A stretch of DNA of 64,000 bases from an uncultured Acetatifactor sp. GTDB taxonomy: Bacteria > Bacillota > Clostridia > Lachnospirales > Lachnospiraceae. Under the pieces are notes generated by a model that saw nothing but the letters and a program-made list of their open reading frames with translations, had not been told where the DNA came from and made no database searches. The translations under genes were made by a program, and so were the position numbers. Positions 17,862 to 26,216 of this stretch are shown one piece after another. The DNA lies in the NCBI GenBank assembly GCA_947595925.1, contig CANQEV010000003.1, forward strand, positions 1-64,000, read 5' to 3'. Position 1 is the stretch's first letter, and every line of letters begins with the position of its first letter.

Positions 17862-18245
17862 ATGACAAATGTATATCCGATTATCCTAACCAGGTATTCT
17901 GATGGCTATCTTGTGTCTATACCTGATTTTGACATCAATACAGAAGGATCGGATCTCGCCGAGGCTATCTTCATGGCAAGAGATGCCATCGGACTAATGA
18001 GTATTCAATATCAAGACATGGGAAAACCGTTACCGGAGGCCTTTTCACGCAGCTTTTCTCTAGGTGAAAATGATACCCAAACTTTAGTCGACGTGGATCT
18101 TGACGAATACCGAAGAAAGCACGATAACAAAATGGTTAAGAAAAATTGTACCATTCCCTATTATCTTAACGTAGAAGCAGAGAGACGAGGACTCAACTTT
18201 TCAAGGGTCCTTCAGGAAGCGCTTTTAGAGAAAATCGGAAATTAA
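17862..18245 (+). CDS. hicB: HicB antitoxin
   Basis: A 127-residue protein from ATG 17862, chosen for its AAGGAG ribosome site; the upstream in-frame ATG lacks one. The N-terminal half is the degenerate RNase H-like HicB fold (YPIILTRYSDGYLVSIPDFDINTEGSDLAEAIFMARDAIGL). The C-terminal half is a ribbon-helix-helix DNA-binding domain (CTIPYYLNVEAERRGLNFSRVLQEALLEKI). It neutralises HicA and probably represses the shared promoter. As an accessory module in a prophage it may stabilise the lysogen or affect infection by other phages. Confidence 0.9.
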   Translation: MTNVYPIILTRYSDGYLVSIPDFDINTEGSDLAEAIFMARDAIGLMSIQYQDMGKPLPEAFSRSFSLGENDTQTLVDVDLDEYRRKHDNKMVKKNCTIPYYLNVEAERRGLNFSRVLQEALLEKIGN

Positions 18246-18250
18246 TCATC

Positions 18251-18285
18251 AAAACCCTGGGAAGTAAATTTCTCAGGGTTTTTTC
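18251..18285. terminator. Bidirectional terminator after hicB
   Basis: AAAACCCTG pairs with CAGGGTTTT and is followed by a T run on the plus strand, with A residues before it that serve the opposite strand. It separates hicAB from the converging early operon ending at 18289. Confidence 0.8.
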
Positions 18286-18288
18286 ATC

Positions 18289-18633
18289 TCATTCCTTAAT
18301 CTCCAAAATTTTCAGCACATAATACACCTTGTGCGGTTCTGCTCCCCATTCCTCTTTGCCTTTTCCGATTGACAAGGATATTCTCGCTTCTGCCGTTGGA
18401 CTATTAGCTGAATAGCCGTTACGGTATCTGACGGAAAATTCCTCTGTATTCCCACGTCTGCTTATGTATTTGTTCAAAGCGGTTACGGCATCTTTTTCTG
18501 TGAATCCTAATGCGGTAGCAAATCTCTTACCCCAATACTCGTTAAGTTCCCTGTATTCGTCCAGTTTTCTTTTGCTTTCGTCCGGCTCAAGCATCATATC
18601 GAACCACTTCTTTTTTATCGGTAATACAAGCAT
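18289..18633 (-). CDS. ASCH-like domain phage protein
   Basis: A 114-residue protein beginning MLVLPIKKKWFDMML followed by DEYRELNEYWGKRF, the signature found in phage ASCH-related proteins (K..W/F..I..G.K..E.R...YW). ASCH domains belong to the PUA-like fold and bind RNA or modified nucleosides. Clear GGAGG site before ATG. It overlaps the end of the sigma-like gene. The specific ligand is unknown. Confidence 0.6.
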   Translation of the reverse strand: MLVLPIKKKWFDMMLEPDESKRKLDEYRELNEYWGKRFATALGFTEKDAVTALNKYISRRGNTEEFSVRYRNGYSANSPTAEARISLSIGKGKEEWGAEPHKVYYVLKILEIKE

Positions 18634-18946
18634 TTTGTCCTCCTTCCTCCATTTGCAGATATTCCGTGATCTTCCTACTAATTCTGCTATGATCCAAATT
18701 GACGGCCCGTCCTACTTCTCTTTGTGTTAGTCCATCTATGTAGGTCATTCGGAATATCCTCCGCGTCAGACTATCCCTGATGCCCTCCACAAAGTTATCG
18801 ACAGCTTTACAGCAGGCTTCCAGTTCTTCCAACCTTTCAGCGTAATGTCCCCAAAGATTCGCATCCACTTCTATTCGGATCTTCTCTTTTAGTTCCCGGA
18901 TCTCCGCTCGTTTACTCCTGTATGATTCCAGTTCCTTCCGATCCAC
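18587..18946 (-). CDS. Sigma-like late transcription regulator (ArpU/RinA type)
   Basis: A 119-residue protein with an N-terminal charged coiled coil and a C-terminal helix-turn-helix (DSLTRRIFRMTYIDGLTQREVGRAVNLDHSRISRKI) that resembles sigma-70 region 4 and the ArpU/RinA family of late-gene activators. It is the second-to-last gene of the early operon, about 1.2 kb upstream of the late operon start, which fits control of late transcription. Confidence 0.65.
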   Translation of the reverse strand: MDRKELESYRSKRAEIRELKEKIRIEVDANLWGHYAERLEELEACCKAVDNFVEGIRDSLTRRIFRMTYIDGLTQREVGRAVNLDHSRISRKITEYLQMEEGGQNACITDKKEVVRYDA

Positions 18947-18979
18947 GCCTCTCCCTCCTGTACTGCTGCCGATTGCCCT

Positions 18980-19243
18980 CTACCTTGATCGTCCAGGCGG
19001 ATACTTATTCATTCTCTCTGCCAGCTCCCGCTCTGCTTCCATCCAAGGCGGCTGTCTTACGATCCCCATCGTGATCATTTCTCCAAAGTTTAAGCACCTT
19101 CTCAATCCCGTCTCAACCTGTGCCAAAAGAATCACATGCGGATAAATCCCTTTTATTTCGTATTCAGTTTCTTTCGTTGTAAACTGCCCATAGGAACTCT
19201 CCTTGATTTTCTCCTTTATCGTTAATCTTTCCCCGACCTTCAT
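18980..19243 (-). CDS. Hypothetical phage protein
   Basis: An 87-residue protein with a good ribosome site. Mostly beta-strand pattern in the first 55 residues (ERLTIKEKIKESSYGQFTTKETEYEIKGIYPHVILLAQ) and a charged helix after. It resembles small conserved proteins of unknown function found upstream of the late regulator in Lachnospiraceae prophages. No catalytic or binding motif is visible. Confidence 0.5.
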   Translation of the reverse strand: MKVGERLTIKEKIKESSYGQFTTKETEYEIKGIYPHVILLAQVETGLRRCLNFGEMITMGIVRQPPWMEAERELAERMNKYPPGRSR

Positions 19244-19261
19244 CGTTATTCCTTCCCTTAC

Positions 19262-19624
19262 TTATCTGATTGTCCGCTCCATAGTACTGTTTTCTTTTCT
19301 TTGAAATTTCAATGCCCCTTTTGTGTTCTTCCATATCTTATAAGCTGAAGCTCCCACCTCAATCTTAACCGAGTCATATAAGTCCTGCCTGACAAGGTCG
19401 ATCATGCTCATAAGCCCGTTGATCTGGTCCTGCTCCGTCATATCCTTGTTAATGCATATCCTTATCTCGTCCTCTGTTCTATGCTTTTCCGCTTCAGGAC
19501 ATCCGCAGATCAATGCTGCCTTTCTATGTAGCTCGTCTAGTCCTTCTCCCGGCTCCTGTTCCACCATTACCAGACTTCCGCAGTACGGGCAATCCATCTC
19601 TCTTATCGTTTTTTTCTTTTCCAT
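19262..19624 (-). CDS. Hypothetical zinc-ribbon-like phage protein
   Basis: About 120 residues from the ATG at 19624, 11 bp after GGAGG. A CPYC motif near the N terminus and a CGC pair about 30 residues later could form a zinc site; the remainder is helical with a basic C terminus (YKIWKNTKGALKFQRKEN). Function unknown. It lies between an HNH protein and small early proteins. Confidence 0.45.
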   Translation of the reverse strand: MEKKKTIREMDCPYCGSLVMVEQEPGEGLDELHRKAALICGCPEAEKHRTEDEIRICINKDMTEQDQINGLMSMIDLVRQDLYDSVKIEVGASAYKIWKNTKGALKFQRKENSTMERTIR

Positions 19625-19632
19625 ATGATTTT

Positions 19633-19986
19633 TTACCTCCATCTTGAATATATCAGTCTTTCTTCATTCCAATTTTTATAGTGATTTATTAAGTAATCTC
19701 TGAAAATTTCCAGCATTTCCTCCCGGTGCCCTTGATTTCCGTTGTCCAGCATATCGTGATGATACTGGCACCCGATTGCTCCATTTTCCGGGATCCCCAG
19801 GCCGTTCCGTGATCTTGGTATATAGTGCATTATGGACCGGAGCTCCCTGCTATACCAGGTCGCTCCTTCCATGTGATAGTTCATCTGGCAGAATATGCAC
19901 TCACCCTTATCCCGCATAAAGATCTCATCTCTGGCCTTTTTATTAAATTCCCGCGCTTTCGCTGCTTTTGAGGATCTACTCTTCAT
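19633..19986 (-). CDS. HNH-type nuclease-like protein
   Basis: 117 residues from the ATG at 19986, which overlaps the stop of the ParB-like gene and has GGAGGA upstream. A CIFC pair, the segment IMHYIPRSRNGLGIPENGAIGCQYHHDMLDNG and a basic N terminus (KSRSSKAAKAREFNKKARDEIF) give an HNH-like pattern of His, Asn and His. It is distinct from the packaging HNH protein. It may be a recombination or DNA-processing nuclease of the early region. Confidence 0.7.
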   Translation of the reverse strand: MKSRSSKAAKAREFNKKARDEIFMRDKGECIFCQMNYHMEGATWYSRELRSIMHYIPRSRNGLGIPENGAIGCQYHHDMLDNGNQGHREEMLEIFRDYLINHYKNWNEERLIYSRWR

Positions 19987-21550
19987 CGTCGTCTCCTCCG
20001 CCTGTTCTCTCCTGCTTCTGATCCTCCCAAGCCATTTCTTCTCCAGCACCCTCCTCATCTTGATCTTCCATGCCTGCTGCCTCCTCGCCGGCTCTGACTT
20101 CCTCTTCCTCGGCTTTCTCCTCATCAGCGCCGTTCCTTTCTGCAGCTTTTCTAAGCATCAGTATCCTTTCCACCTCTGCTGCCATCTCCACCAGCGCGTC
20201 CCTCATGGCAAGCAGGCTTTCATCCGGCATTTTCTCCGGCATATCATATACTGCTATGATCTGCGCTACCTTCCTCTTTCCGATTTTGATTTTACGCCAC
20301 GATTCCTCTAGTTGGTCCTTTTTTACTTCCGTCAACTCAGGATCCGCTTCACGTCCTCCGCTCTCTGCAGCTCCAGTGAACGCATTATCGCTCTGTATCT
20401 CACTTCCTTCCATTCCCGGATCTGCTGCGGATTCTCCAGCATCAGGAGATTCTCCTGCTCTATCTGGCAACCCAGCGTCATCTGATTCCTTGTCCATTCC
20501 GTCAGTCTCTCCATCGTTCTCCTCCTTGATTTCTCCGATGTTCTCCTTAACCACTCCCTCATAGTCTTCTATATTCATTTGACCAGGAAGTTGCTCCTGT
20601 ATTTCTTCAACAGCTGGCACGGGTTCCATACTTGTCATTTTGGGCTTTTTCGGCTTTTTTGCCTTGACGACTTTACTCTTTTTCTTGGTTTCCTCTTTTT
20701 GTGCTGCCTTTTCCGACTGTTGCACCGGTGCAACTTTATTTTTTTCCTCTTTTTCTGGGAACTGTTTCCCATAGACCTTTTCCCAAGATTCCTCCGCGCT
20801 GTCCGTGTACTGCTCCATGATGCTATACCATGCCTGTGCCACATCCTCCCAGGTATAGGTCTCCTTTTCCAGTGTGCGGACGCTCGTTACCGTAACTCTT
20901 TCCTCCTTGTCCTTCAGTGTCAGCATGACACGGCCCTGTCCCATGATCCGGACAGAGTAAGATCTTTCGCCGGACGGTGCCAAGATGGAGCGGATGCTGT
21001 TCTCGGATATTCCGGCTTCAGAATAGTATCCGTATACCTCCTTGTAAAGATCCGGCTGATCCTCCCCAAGCTGGTGTATGGTCCTTTCCAGAGTATTCAT
21101 GTCAGCCTGGTCCTTACGCTGGCCCTCAAGAGCAACCTCTATGTCCGACGTCTGCTTTTCCTCGTCGATCTCCTCCTTTACCGCCTGAATCTCTGTCTTG
21201 GAATACTCCGGCGAGAGTTCTTCCGCGATCTCAGCCGGGATCTGCAGCATAATGGTGAGCTTCGCATATCCGTATCCCCTAAACTCCGGTAGCAGGTGGT
21301 CGGAATACCCTCCCTCGCTGAATCTGTCATTTATGCTGATGAACCGGCTGACCTGTGTTTTATTCAGGTTATACTCTGCTTCCGCAAATTCTGTTACCGT
21401 TTTATATCCCGACTCTGCCAGGATATTCGTGTCCCTTGCTACCTTTAGGAGGTATCCGATCCGGACGAAACCCTCCGCCGTCTTCTGGAGTTCACCGTCC
21501 AGTTCTGCCTTAAACTCCTTGTAAGTTTCATAGCTTATCATTTCTTCCAT
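19976..21550 (-). CDS. ParB/KorB-like DNA-binding phage protein
   Basis: A 524-residue protein from ATG 21550 (AAAGGA site); the longer frame overlaps the previous gene. Residues 10-130 have a helix-turn-helix (YKTVTEFAEAEYNLNKTQVSRFISIND) followed by a helical bundle with GYAKLTIMLQIPAEIAEEL...YSKTEIQAVKEEI, in the manner of ParB-type HTH domains. Residues 200-300 include a second conserved block (SYSVRIMGQGRVMLTLKDKEERVTV). The C-terminal half is low complexity, rich in Lys, Glu and Asp, probably disordered. A 14-16-bp palindrome resembling a parS site lies inside this gene and at two other prophage sites. Partition, transcription or replication control are all possible. Confidence 0.5.
   Translation of the reverse strand: MEEMISYETYKEFKAELDGELQKTAEGFVRIGYLLKVARDTNILAESGYKTVTEFAEAEYNLNKTQVSRFISINDRFSEGGYSDHLLPEFRGYGYAKLTIMLQIPAEIAEELSPEYSKTEIQAVKEEIDEEKQTSDIEVALEGQRKDQADMNTLERTIHQLGEDQPDLYKEVYGYYSEAGISENSIRSILAPSGERSYSVRIMGQGRVMLTLKDKEERVTVTSVRTLEKETYTWEDVAQAWYSIMEQYTDSAEESWEKVYGKQFPEKEEKNKVAPVQQSEKAAQKEETKKKSKVVKAKKPKKPKMTSMEPVPAVEEIQEQLPGQMNIEDYEGVVKENIGEIKEENDGETDGMDKESDDAGLPDRAGESPDAGESAADPGMEGSEIQSDNAFTGAAESGGREADPELTEVKKDQLEESWRKIKIGKRKVAQIIAVYDMPEKMPDESLLAMRDALVEMAAEVERILMLRKAAERNGADEEKAEEEEVRAGEEAAGMEDQDEEGAGEEMAWEDQKQERTGGGDDDEE
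20719..20734. promoter_or_regulatory. 16-bp palindrome, copy 1
   Basis: GTTGCACCGGTGCAAC, a perfect 16-bp palindrome within the ParB-like gene, where it also encodes VAPVQ. The same palindrome is at 31737-31752, and 14 of its 16 central bases are repeated at 23727-23740. Confidence 0.55.
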
Positions 21551-21572
21551 ACCTATTCCTTTCTGGCATCTC

Positions 21573-23765
21573 TCAAAGAGAGCCTTCACTCGCCTCCATA
21601 AAGTCCTCCATAAGTCCCTGCAGCACCTTCGTGTTATTCTTGGCTCTCAACTCCTCGATATTTTCTTGACGTTTCACCGCGCTCGCCGCAGCGTACTCAT
21701 GGTCTTTCTTACTCATACGCTTCCTTATTTCCTTTTGCCAATCACGAAGGAATGGCTTGATTTTCTCGATTCCCGGTTCTTCATCATACATTCCCCTATG
21801 TTGCCGTATCGTCCCTCCTGGCTCGACCTCTATGGTGTAGAATGGAAGCTTCGGCGCGCCGGACTTTCGCAGGAAACAAATATATGTCTCGCGCTGCATG
21901 ATACGGTCAAAGTATCGATCCGTCGCTCCGATACAATGGTGGAGAGCCTGTCCTTCCGCGACAATCTCTATGAGCTTCTGAGGTACGATAATGATATATT
22001 CCTCTCCGGCAAATTCATACTTCTCTTTGATTTCTTTAAGGATATCTTCGGCGCCTGGGAATTTTTCTCGCATTCTCTTCGCTTCTGCTGCTCTCTGCTT
22101 TGCATTCCTTCGCATCTCTGCGATCATCTGCTGCCGGCGGATCTCTTCTACACACTCATCATGGCGGCGTTTCAGTTCTTTTGGACGGTACATCATAACA
22201 TCATCGGTCTTTTTTCCCAGTTTTCTCAACATGTCAAGATAATCTCTCCACTGATCCAAAATCTGCTTTGCCGTCTTTGATCTGTAACATTCCTTCTGCT
22301 GCCTGTTCACATAGTTCATAATCTGCTGGAGACTCATCCTATCCTTGATGAACTTCACATCTCCTTGTTCGATGTCATTCTTACTGAGCCACTCCAAAAC
22401 CTCCTGTGAGATCTTCTGCCCCTCTCTTACGCTCCAACGCATCCAGAGAACCATTTCTTCTCCACCGTCTACATCCCTGATGCGGTTGATGACCTGCTTG
22501 TCCGTGATCCCGAAGATCTCCTCAATGCCTCTTTCTCCAATATGGAGTACTCCGTAGTATTCCGCATTCCAGTAAGATATCTTTTCGGACGTTTCTCTCA
22601 GCAGCTTGTAATATCTTCCCTTGAAAAGGTATTCCACGACTCCGATCATCTCCCTACTGTTCTGTGTAGCTAGTAATTTGTTATAATTTAATTTTTCCCC
22701 AACTGCTGCCATCTGTGCGAATAACCTTCCCCAACCTATGTAAGCCGTATCGTTCAGCGCCTCCTCAATTCCTTCCGGATAGAGGTATCCTGCAAACTCT
22801 CTCCGATTCGCCGGATTTCCCTTGTTATCAAAATATGCGTACTCATAATTCCATCCTTCTGCTCCGCCGTATATTCCCCCCGTACCGAATTGGTTGTAAA
22901 AAATTTCTGCGCAATATTGGGGAAATGTTGATGTATGATTCAGAATGGTTCTCACCGCCTCATTGATTCGTATTTTCCTTCCCTTCATGTCCCAGATTAT
23001 CAATACATCAAAGTGCCGGAGTACGCTCATCCTGTTGTCTATTTTCTGTAGGAGAGAGAAATGTGTCTTCTGCCTCATCTCCTGCACTCTCTTTTTGGCC
23101 ATGATGACTTTTTTGCACCTCGGACATATCACCATGTCATTGTGCCGGATCCTTTTCCCGCCATCAGTTCGTTTCAAGAACTTTTCATCATATGACTTCT
23201 GGCAGAAAGTGCATGTCCATTTCCCTGATCCTTTATCTAGGAAAACAAAGTCCGCTGCCCCTTCCTGCCTCCAGATCCATTCATGAGCATCTGCAGGAAG
23301 CTCCGGCATAAGATTCATCTTGTCCTGTACTCTTTTCACCCTGTTGTCTTCTGTCTTTTCCTTCTGTTTTCTCTTGTATTGCTTCTCTGCTTCATCTATC
23401 AGATCGTATGTGTTATAGTTCCAGTGTACTTTTTTTGACATCTTCAGGAACGCCTCCCTTACCATCTGCTCCTGCTCCTTGGTGTCGAATACCGCTTTCT
23501 TTTTTTCGTCCGACGAGTACCAGCCTCCTAATGATGTGTCTATATCCAGGAGTGCTGCGTATTTCCACGGTTTCCAATCTTTCTCCTCTGCCCTGTACTG
23601 GCTGTACTCGCCGGTTTCCGTATTCAGTGCATGCCGGCCGCGGAGCTTCCCACCTTTGTAAACGTTCAAGATCAGAATGTCGTCCATCTTCTGAACGGTC
23701 GTGATATATTCTCCCTTCCTGGATGGTTGCACCGGTGCAATTTTCTCAATCTGTTTTCTCTTCAT
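21573..23765 (-). CDS. PcfJ-like protein
   Basis: A 730-residue protein of the PcfJ type named from an Enterococcus conjugative plasmid. It has an N-terminal region, a CxxC...CPRC zinc site (TCTFCQKSYDEKFLK to ICPRCKKVI, about residues 180-225), a long helical middle part and the C-terminal family motif IVAEGQALHHCIGATDRYFDRI followed by YICFLRKSGAPKLPFYTIEV. The biochemical role is unknown; relatives occur in plasmids and prophages of Firmicutes. It lies 1 bp downstream of the DUF7666-type gene in the early operon. Confidence 0.75.
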   Translation of the reverse strand: MKRKQIEKIAPVQPSRKGEYITTVQKMDDILILNVYKGGKLRGRHALNTETGEYSQYRAEEKDWKPWKYAALLDIDTSLGGWYSSDEKKKAVFDTKEQEQMVREAFLKMSKKVHWNYNTYDLIDEAEKQYKRKQKEKTEDNRVKRVQDKMNLMPELPADAHEWIWRQEGAADFVFLDKGSGKWTCTFCQKSYDEKFLKRTDGGKRIRHNDMVICPRCKKVIMAKKRVQEMRQKTHFSLLQKIDNRMSVLRHFDVLIIWDMKGRKIRINEAVRTILNHTSTFPQYCAEIFYNQFGTGGIYGGAEGWNYEYAYFDNKGNPANRREFAGYLYPEGIEEALNDTAYIGWGRLFAQMAAVGEKLNYNKLLATQNSREMIGVVEYLFKGRYYKLLRETSEKISYWNAEYYGVLHIGERGIEEIFGITDKQVINRIRDVDGGEEMVLWMRWSVREGQKISQEVLEWLSKNDIEQGDVKFIKDRMSLQQIMNYVNRQQKECYRSKTAKQILDQWRDYLDMLRKLGKKTDDVMMYRPKELKRRHDECVEEIRRQQMIAEMRRNAKQRAAEAKRMREKFPGAEDILKEIKEKYEFAGEEYIIIVPQKLIEIVAEGQALHHCIGATDRYFDRIMQRETYICFLRKSGAPKLPFYTIEVEPGGTIRQHRGMYDEEPGIEKIKPFLRDWQKEIRKRMSKKDHEYAAASAVKRQENIEELRAKNNTKVLQGLMEDFMEASEGSL
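23726..23741. promoter_or_regulatory. 14-bp palindrome, copy 2
   Basis: TTGCACCGGTGCAA is perfect at 23727-23740; the outer pair of the 16-bp form is mismatched here. It lies at the start of the PcfJ-like gene and encodes IAPVQ. Confidence 0.5.
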
Positions 23766-23766
23766 C

Positions 23767-24348
23767 TCACAACACCTCCTTCAGGTTCCGATCTGCATCA
23801 ATTGTGAACCATTTCCCTGCCTGCTGCCGACTTACTACGAATAGTCTGGCATTGGCGATTTTACCCTTTTGCGGCTCCAGGATCAGTCCCAGAATGGCCC
23901 CCTCAACTCCCTTCACTCTCGGCCGCTTTCCTCTTGCAATTGCTATATAATCCTTTTCTGCGGCTTCTGCCGCATTTTTGGTCACCGTTATCCCTCTTCT
24001 GTTCTGCTCCCATCGGTCCCTCATAGGATGCTTCACAATGTATGCCATCCCGTATCCGGCAAATTCTTTTACATTCAGCCTCTTTATCAGTGTCATCTCT
24101 GTGCATGCAATCCGCTCATTTTCATCCTCATCGATGCTTCCTGACGCTTCCACTTGCCAAAATTGATCATCCGACATCAGATTATAATAGCTCAAACACT
24201 CGAATGGATTCTCGCAGCAATGGAATCCTGTCCGTGCCGTCTTACTTCTATCCTCCCTGACAGTCTCTCCCGGTTTGAACTGATAATTTCCTATTCCGAG
24301 TCTGGCAGTTAGATCTTTTGTAAAACCTTTGTACGCTATCAAATTCAC
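23767..24348 (-). CDS. DUF7666-type phage protein
   Basis: A 193-residue protein starting at GTG, overlapping the previous stop as GTGA. The segment LIAYKGFTKDLTARLGIGNYQFKPGETV...ARTGFHCCENPFECLSYYNL matches a conserved family in clostridial phages and plasmids (first half starts KGF.KDL, then GFH.CENP.D.L.YY). The C terminus (KWFTIDADRNL) is shorter. Function is unknown. It travels with PcfJ-like genes. Confidence 0.6.
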   Translation of the reverse strand: MNLIAYKGFTKDLTARLGIGNYQFKPGETVREDRSKTARTGFHCCENPFECLSYYNLMSDDQFWQVEASGSIDEDENERIACTEMTLIKRLNVKEFAGYGMAYIVKHPMRDRWEQNRRGITVTKNAAEAAEKDYIAIARGKRPRVKGVEGAILGLILEPQKGKIANARLFVVSRQQAGKWFTIDADRNLKEVL

Positions 24349-24860
24349 TCCCCCAATCCATAATATTTTCTAACGATCCGCTTCACATCGGTTTTGTTCG
24401 GGATCCCCAGGTAAACCGGCCCTCTCATGGGCTCCTCTTTGCCGTTGTGCATCACTTTTGTGGCTCTGACTACTTCCTCACTGACCTGCACCTTGTTCTC
24501 AAAAGCAAATCTCAGCAGTGCGGCGAGGCAATCTCTCAGGTACCTGCCCTTTCTTCTGACTGCTGTCGACATCTGCAGATCATCCATGCAGAGTTCCACA
24601 ATTGCATCTTTCCAGTCTACAAGCACACCCTGGAGCTTTAACTGCACGGCTTCGACTTTCAGCTTGCCGATTGCCGCCATCGTGACCGTGCATAATTCTT
24701 CCGTACACCCGTCCATATAGTCCTCTGCGTCTTCCTTGTCTATCCCGTTCTCCAGGGCCAGCGCAATCAGCGCCTCCTCGTCCCCTTCCGCTTTCTGGGC
24801 GGCCGCTGCCCGGTTCAACTCAATATAGGAATTAAATTCTCCATATTTTTCAAACATCAT
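24345..24860 (-). CDS. Conserved early phage protein, unknown function
   Basis: 171 residues from an ATG that overlaps the RNase H-like stop as ATGA and has GGAG upstream. It is helical (EEALIALALENGIDKEDAEDYMDG, TMAAIGKLKVEAVQLKLQGVLVDW) with a C-terminal block PVYLGIPNKTDVKRIVRKYYG. I do not recognise a named domain. It forms a coupled set with the DUF7666-type and PcfJ-like genes. Confidence 0.5.
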   Translation of the reverse strand: MMFEKYGEFNSYIELNRAAAAQKAEGDEEALIALALENGIDKEDAEDYMDGCTEELCTVTMAAIGKLKVEAVQLKLQGVLVDWKDAIVELCMDDLQMSTAVRRKGRYLRDCLAALLRFAFENKVQVSEEVVRATKVMHNGKEEPMRGPVYLGIPNKTDVKRIVRKYYGLGE

Positions 24861-25297
24861 TTCTCTCCTCTCTTCTCTTCCCGCAGTTTTCTTTCCATCC
24901 AATTTTTGTATTCATGGTTTTCTTTATATTTGATCTCCGGCACCACCGGTCCTAACATCTCCTGGATGCTCCGCCAGATCTCACTATCCGCCACTGGTGT
25001 TCCCCGGACCGTCTTCCAATCATTTTTTGACCATTCTTCAAACCATCGGTTCCTGAGCGCAGCCGCCACATAGGAACATTCCGTCCAGATCGTGAGGTCC
25101 GTCTGTCTCGTCAAACGGTTTAAGGCGGCCTCCAGCGCCAGGAGATTCGCTTGATTTTCCGTAGTGCTTTCCAATCTTTCCATTTTCCCGAGATCCGCCG
25201 ATCCTTTTGAAGTCTCTACCTGCAAGATATACATATACTTCCCTGCCCTACGGCGAGGACCGCGGATGCTGGTGTTTATGTAGATGTTTACGACCAC
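24857..25297 (-). CDS. RNase H-like protein with altered active site
   Basis: About 146 residues starting at GTG 25297, with AGGAGG 9 bp upstream; longer frames run back into the rep gene. The fold pattern is that of RNase HI: first strand (VNIYINTSIRGP), helix with TENQANLLALEAAL, strand TIWTECSYVAAAL, then W..W..NDWKTVRGTPVADSEIW. The usual carboxylates of strand 1 (D) and strand 4 (D) read N and E, so catalysis is doubtful; it may bind RNA-DNA hybrids without cutting. Confidence 0.65.
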   Translation of the reverse strand: MVVNIYINTSIRGPRRRAGKYMYILQVETSKGSADLGKMERLESTTENQANLLALEAALNRLTRQTDLTIWTECSYVAAALRNRWFEEWSKNDWKTVRGTPVADSEIWRSIQEMLGPVVPEIKYKENHEYKNWMERKLREEKRGEK

Positions 25298-26051
25298 TTC
25301 CTTCCACCTCCTTCCTCCGCAGTATATATCTCTGATACGGCATCCCTGTGTATCTATTGATGCCATTGATCAAGGATCCCGGCTCCAGTTCCCAGCCTTT
25401 CGGGATCCTGGGCGCCCTGCTCCATGCCGCGGCCTTGATCCTCTCTCTTTTCTCCACTGGCCGGCGAAGGTTCCGGGAGCAGGAATAACTCAGCTTCTCC
25501 AGTGTCTCCCCGTTCTCTATCCTCCTAGCGGCCTCCTTCGCCAGATATTCCGCCAACTTTCCATAGCTCTCCACGGCCTCCAGGGCTGAGAAGTAGACCC
25601 TTCCCCTCTCCCACAGCTCCCGGATCAGCCCCGCCGTATCCTTTTTTTCACTATGTTCATTATTCAGCACCACATGCCAGTGCACTGCTCCACGCTGCCC
25701 GATCTCGCAAGTGATCACATATCTCAGCTCCCACCCCTGCTGCCTGTATGCCCCCCGGAGCCTCGCCAAGAACTTCCGGATCACTGCTTTCGCCTCTTCC
25801 TTCTCCGGACGCTCTTCCTTCCTGCAGGTCAGAATCACATGCCAGTCACCTGGAGAAAAGTTCAGCTCCAGGAGCCTCCTCAAATCCCGGCACCTCCTCC
25901 AGTGGTTCTGACGGGCCATCTCCTCCGGCGTCCTGTTCTTTTTCTCCGCCCTTGGCATTCCCGGGGCTCCATACCTCCCGGAATAGTGTTTTGCCACCTC
26001 TACCTTGTCCAGATCCCCGTTCCGGATCCTGCATGTTATTTTGTCGTACAT
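25248..26051 (-). CDS. HUH-type rolling-circle Rep-like protein
   Basis: A 267-residue protein with the HUH endonuclease pattern: a first strand (GDWHVILTCRKEERPEKEEAK), the two-histidine metal motif in GQRGAVHWHVVLN and a Tyr-x-x-Lys motif in YGKLAEYLAKEAA with the likely nicking Tyr. The C-terminal part is basic (YSCSRNLRRPVEKRERIKAAAW). Such proteins nick DNA to start rolling-circle replication. The prophage has no recognisable helicase, primase or polymerase, so this is a candidate replication initiator. An extended hairpin lies 80 bp upstream. Confidence 0.72.
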   Translation of the reverse strand: MYDKITCRIRNGDLDKVEVAKHYSGRYGAPGMPRAEKKNRTPEEMARQNHWRRCRDLRRLLELNFSPGDWHVILTCRKEERPEKEEAKAVIRKFLARLRGAYRQQGWELRYVITCEIGQRGAVHWHVVLNNEHSEKKDTAGLIRELWERGRVYFSALEAVESYGKLAEYLAKEAARRIENGETLEKLSYSCSRNLRRPVEKRERIKAAAWSRAPRIPKGWELEPGSLINGINRYTGMPYQRYILRRKEVEGSGRKHLHKHQHPRSSP

Positions 26052-26132
26052 TTCCTTTTCTCCCAGCCTATGTTTAATATCCTAATCAAGTCTCAAAAAA
26101 GCCGTTCCCATTTTGTTAAAATCTTGCTTTTT

Positions 26133-26183
26133 GGCTGGCGATGTGCTATACTTTTATTTGCGTGGTACAGCACATCATCAGCC
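26133..26183. repeat. 19-bp imperfect hairpin upstream of rep
   Basis: Arms 26133-26151 and 26165-26183 pair at about 16 of 19 positions around a 13-nt loop. It lies in the rep leader; such hairpins can present nick sites for HUH proteins or regulate translation. Confidence 0.5.
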
Positions 26184-26191
26184 TGCTGTCC

Positions 26192-26216
26192 GGCCGATCA
26201 CTTCCACTGATCGGCC
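26192..26216 (+). terminator. Terminator-like hairpin
   Basis: GGCCGATC and GATCGGCC form an 8-bp stem followed on the plus strand by TTCTTTTTTT. It overlaps the stop codon of the minus-strand gene at 26198, so it would stop antisense transcripts or fold within the end of that mRNA. Confidence 0.5.
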
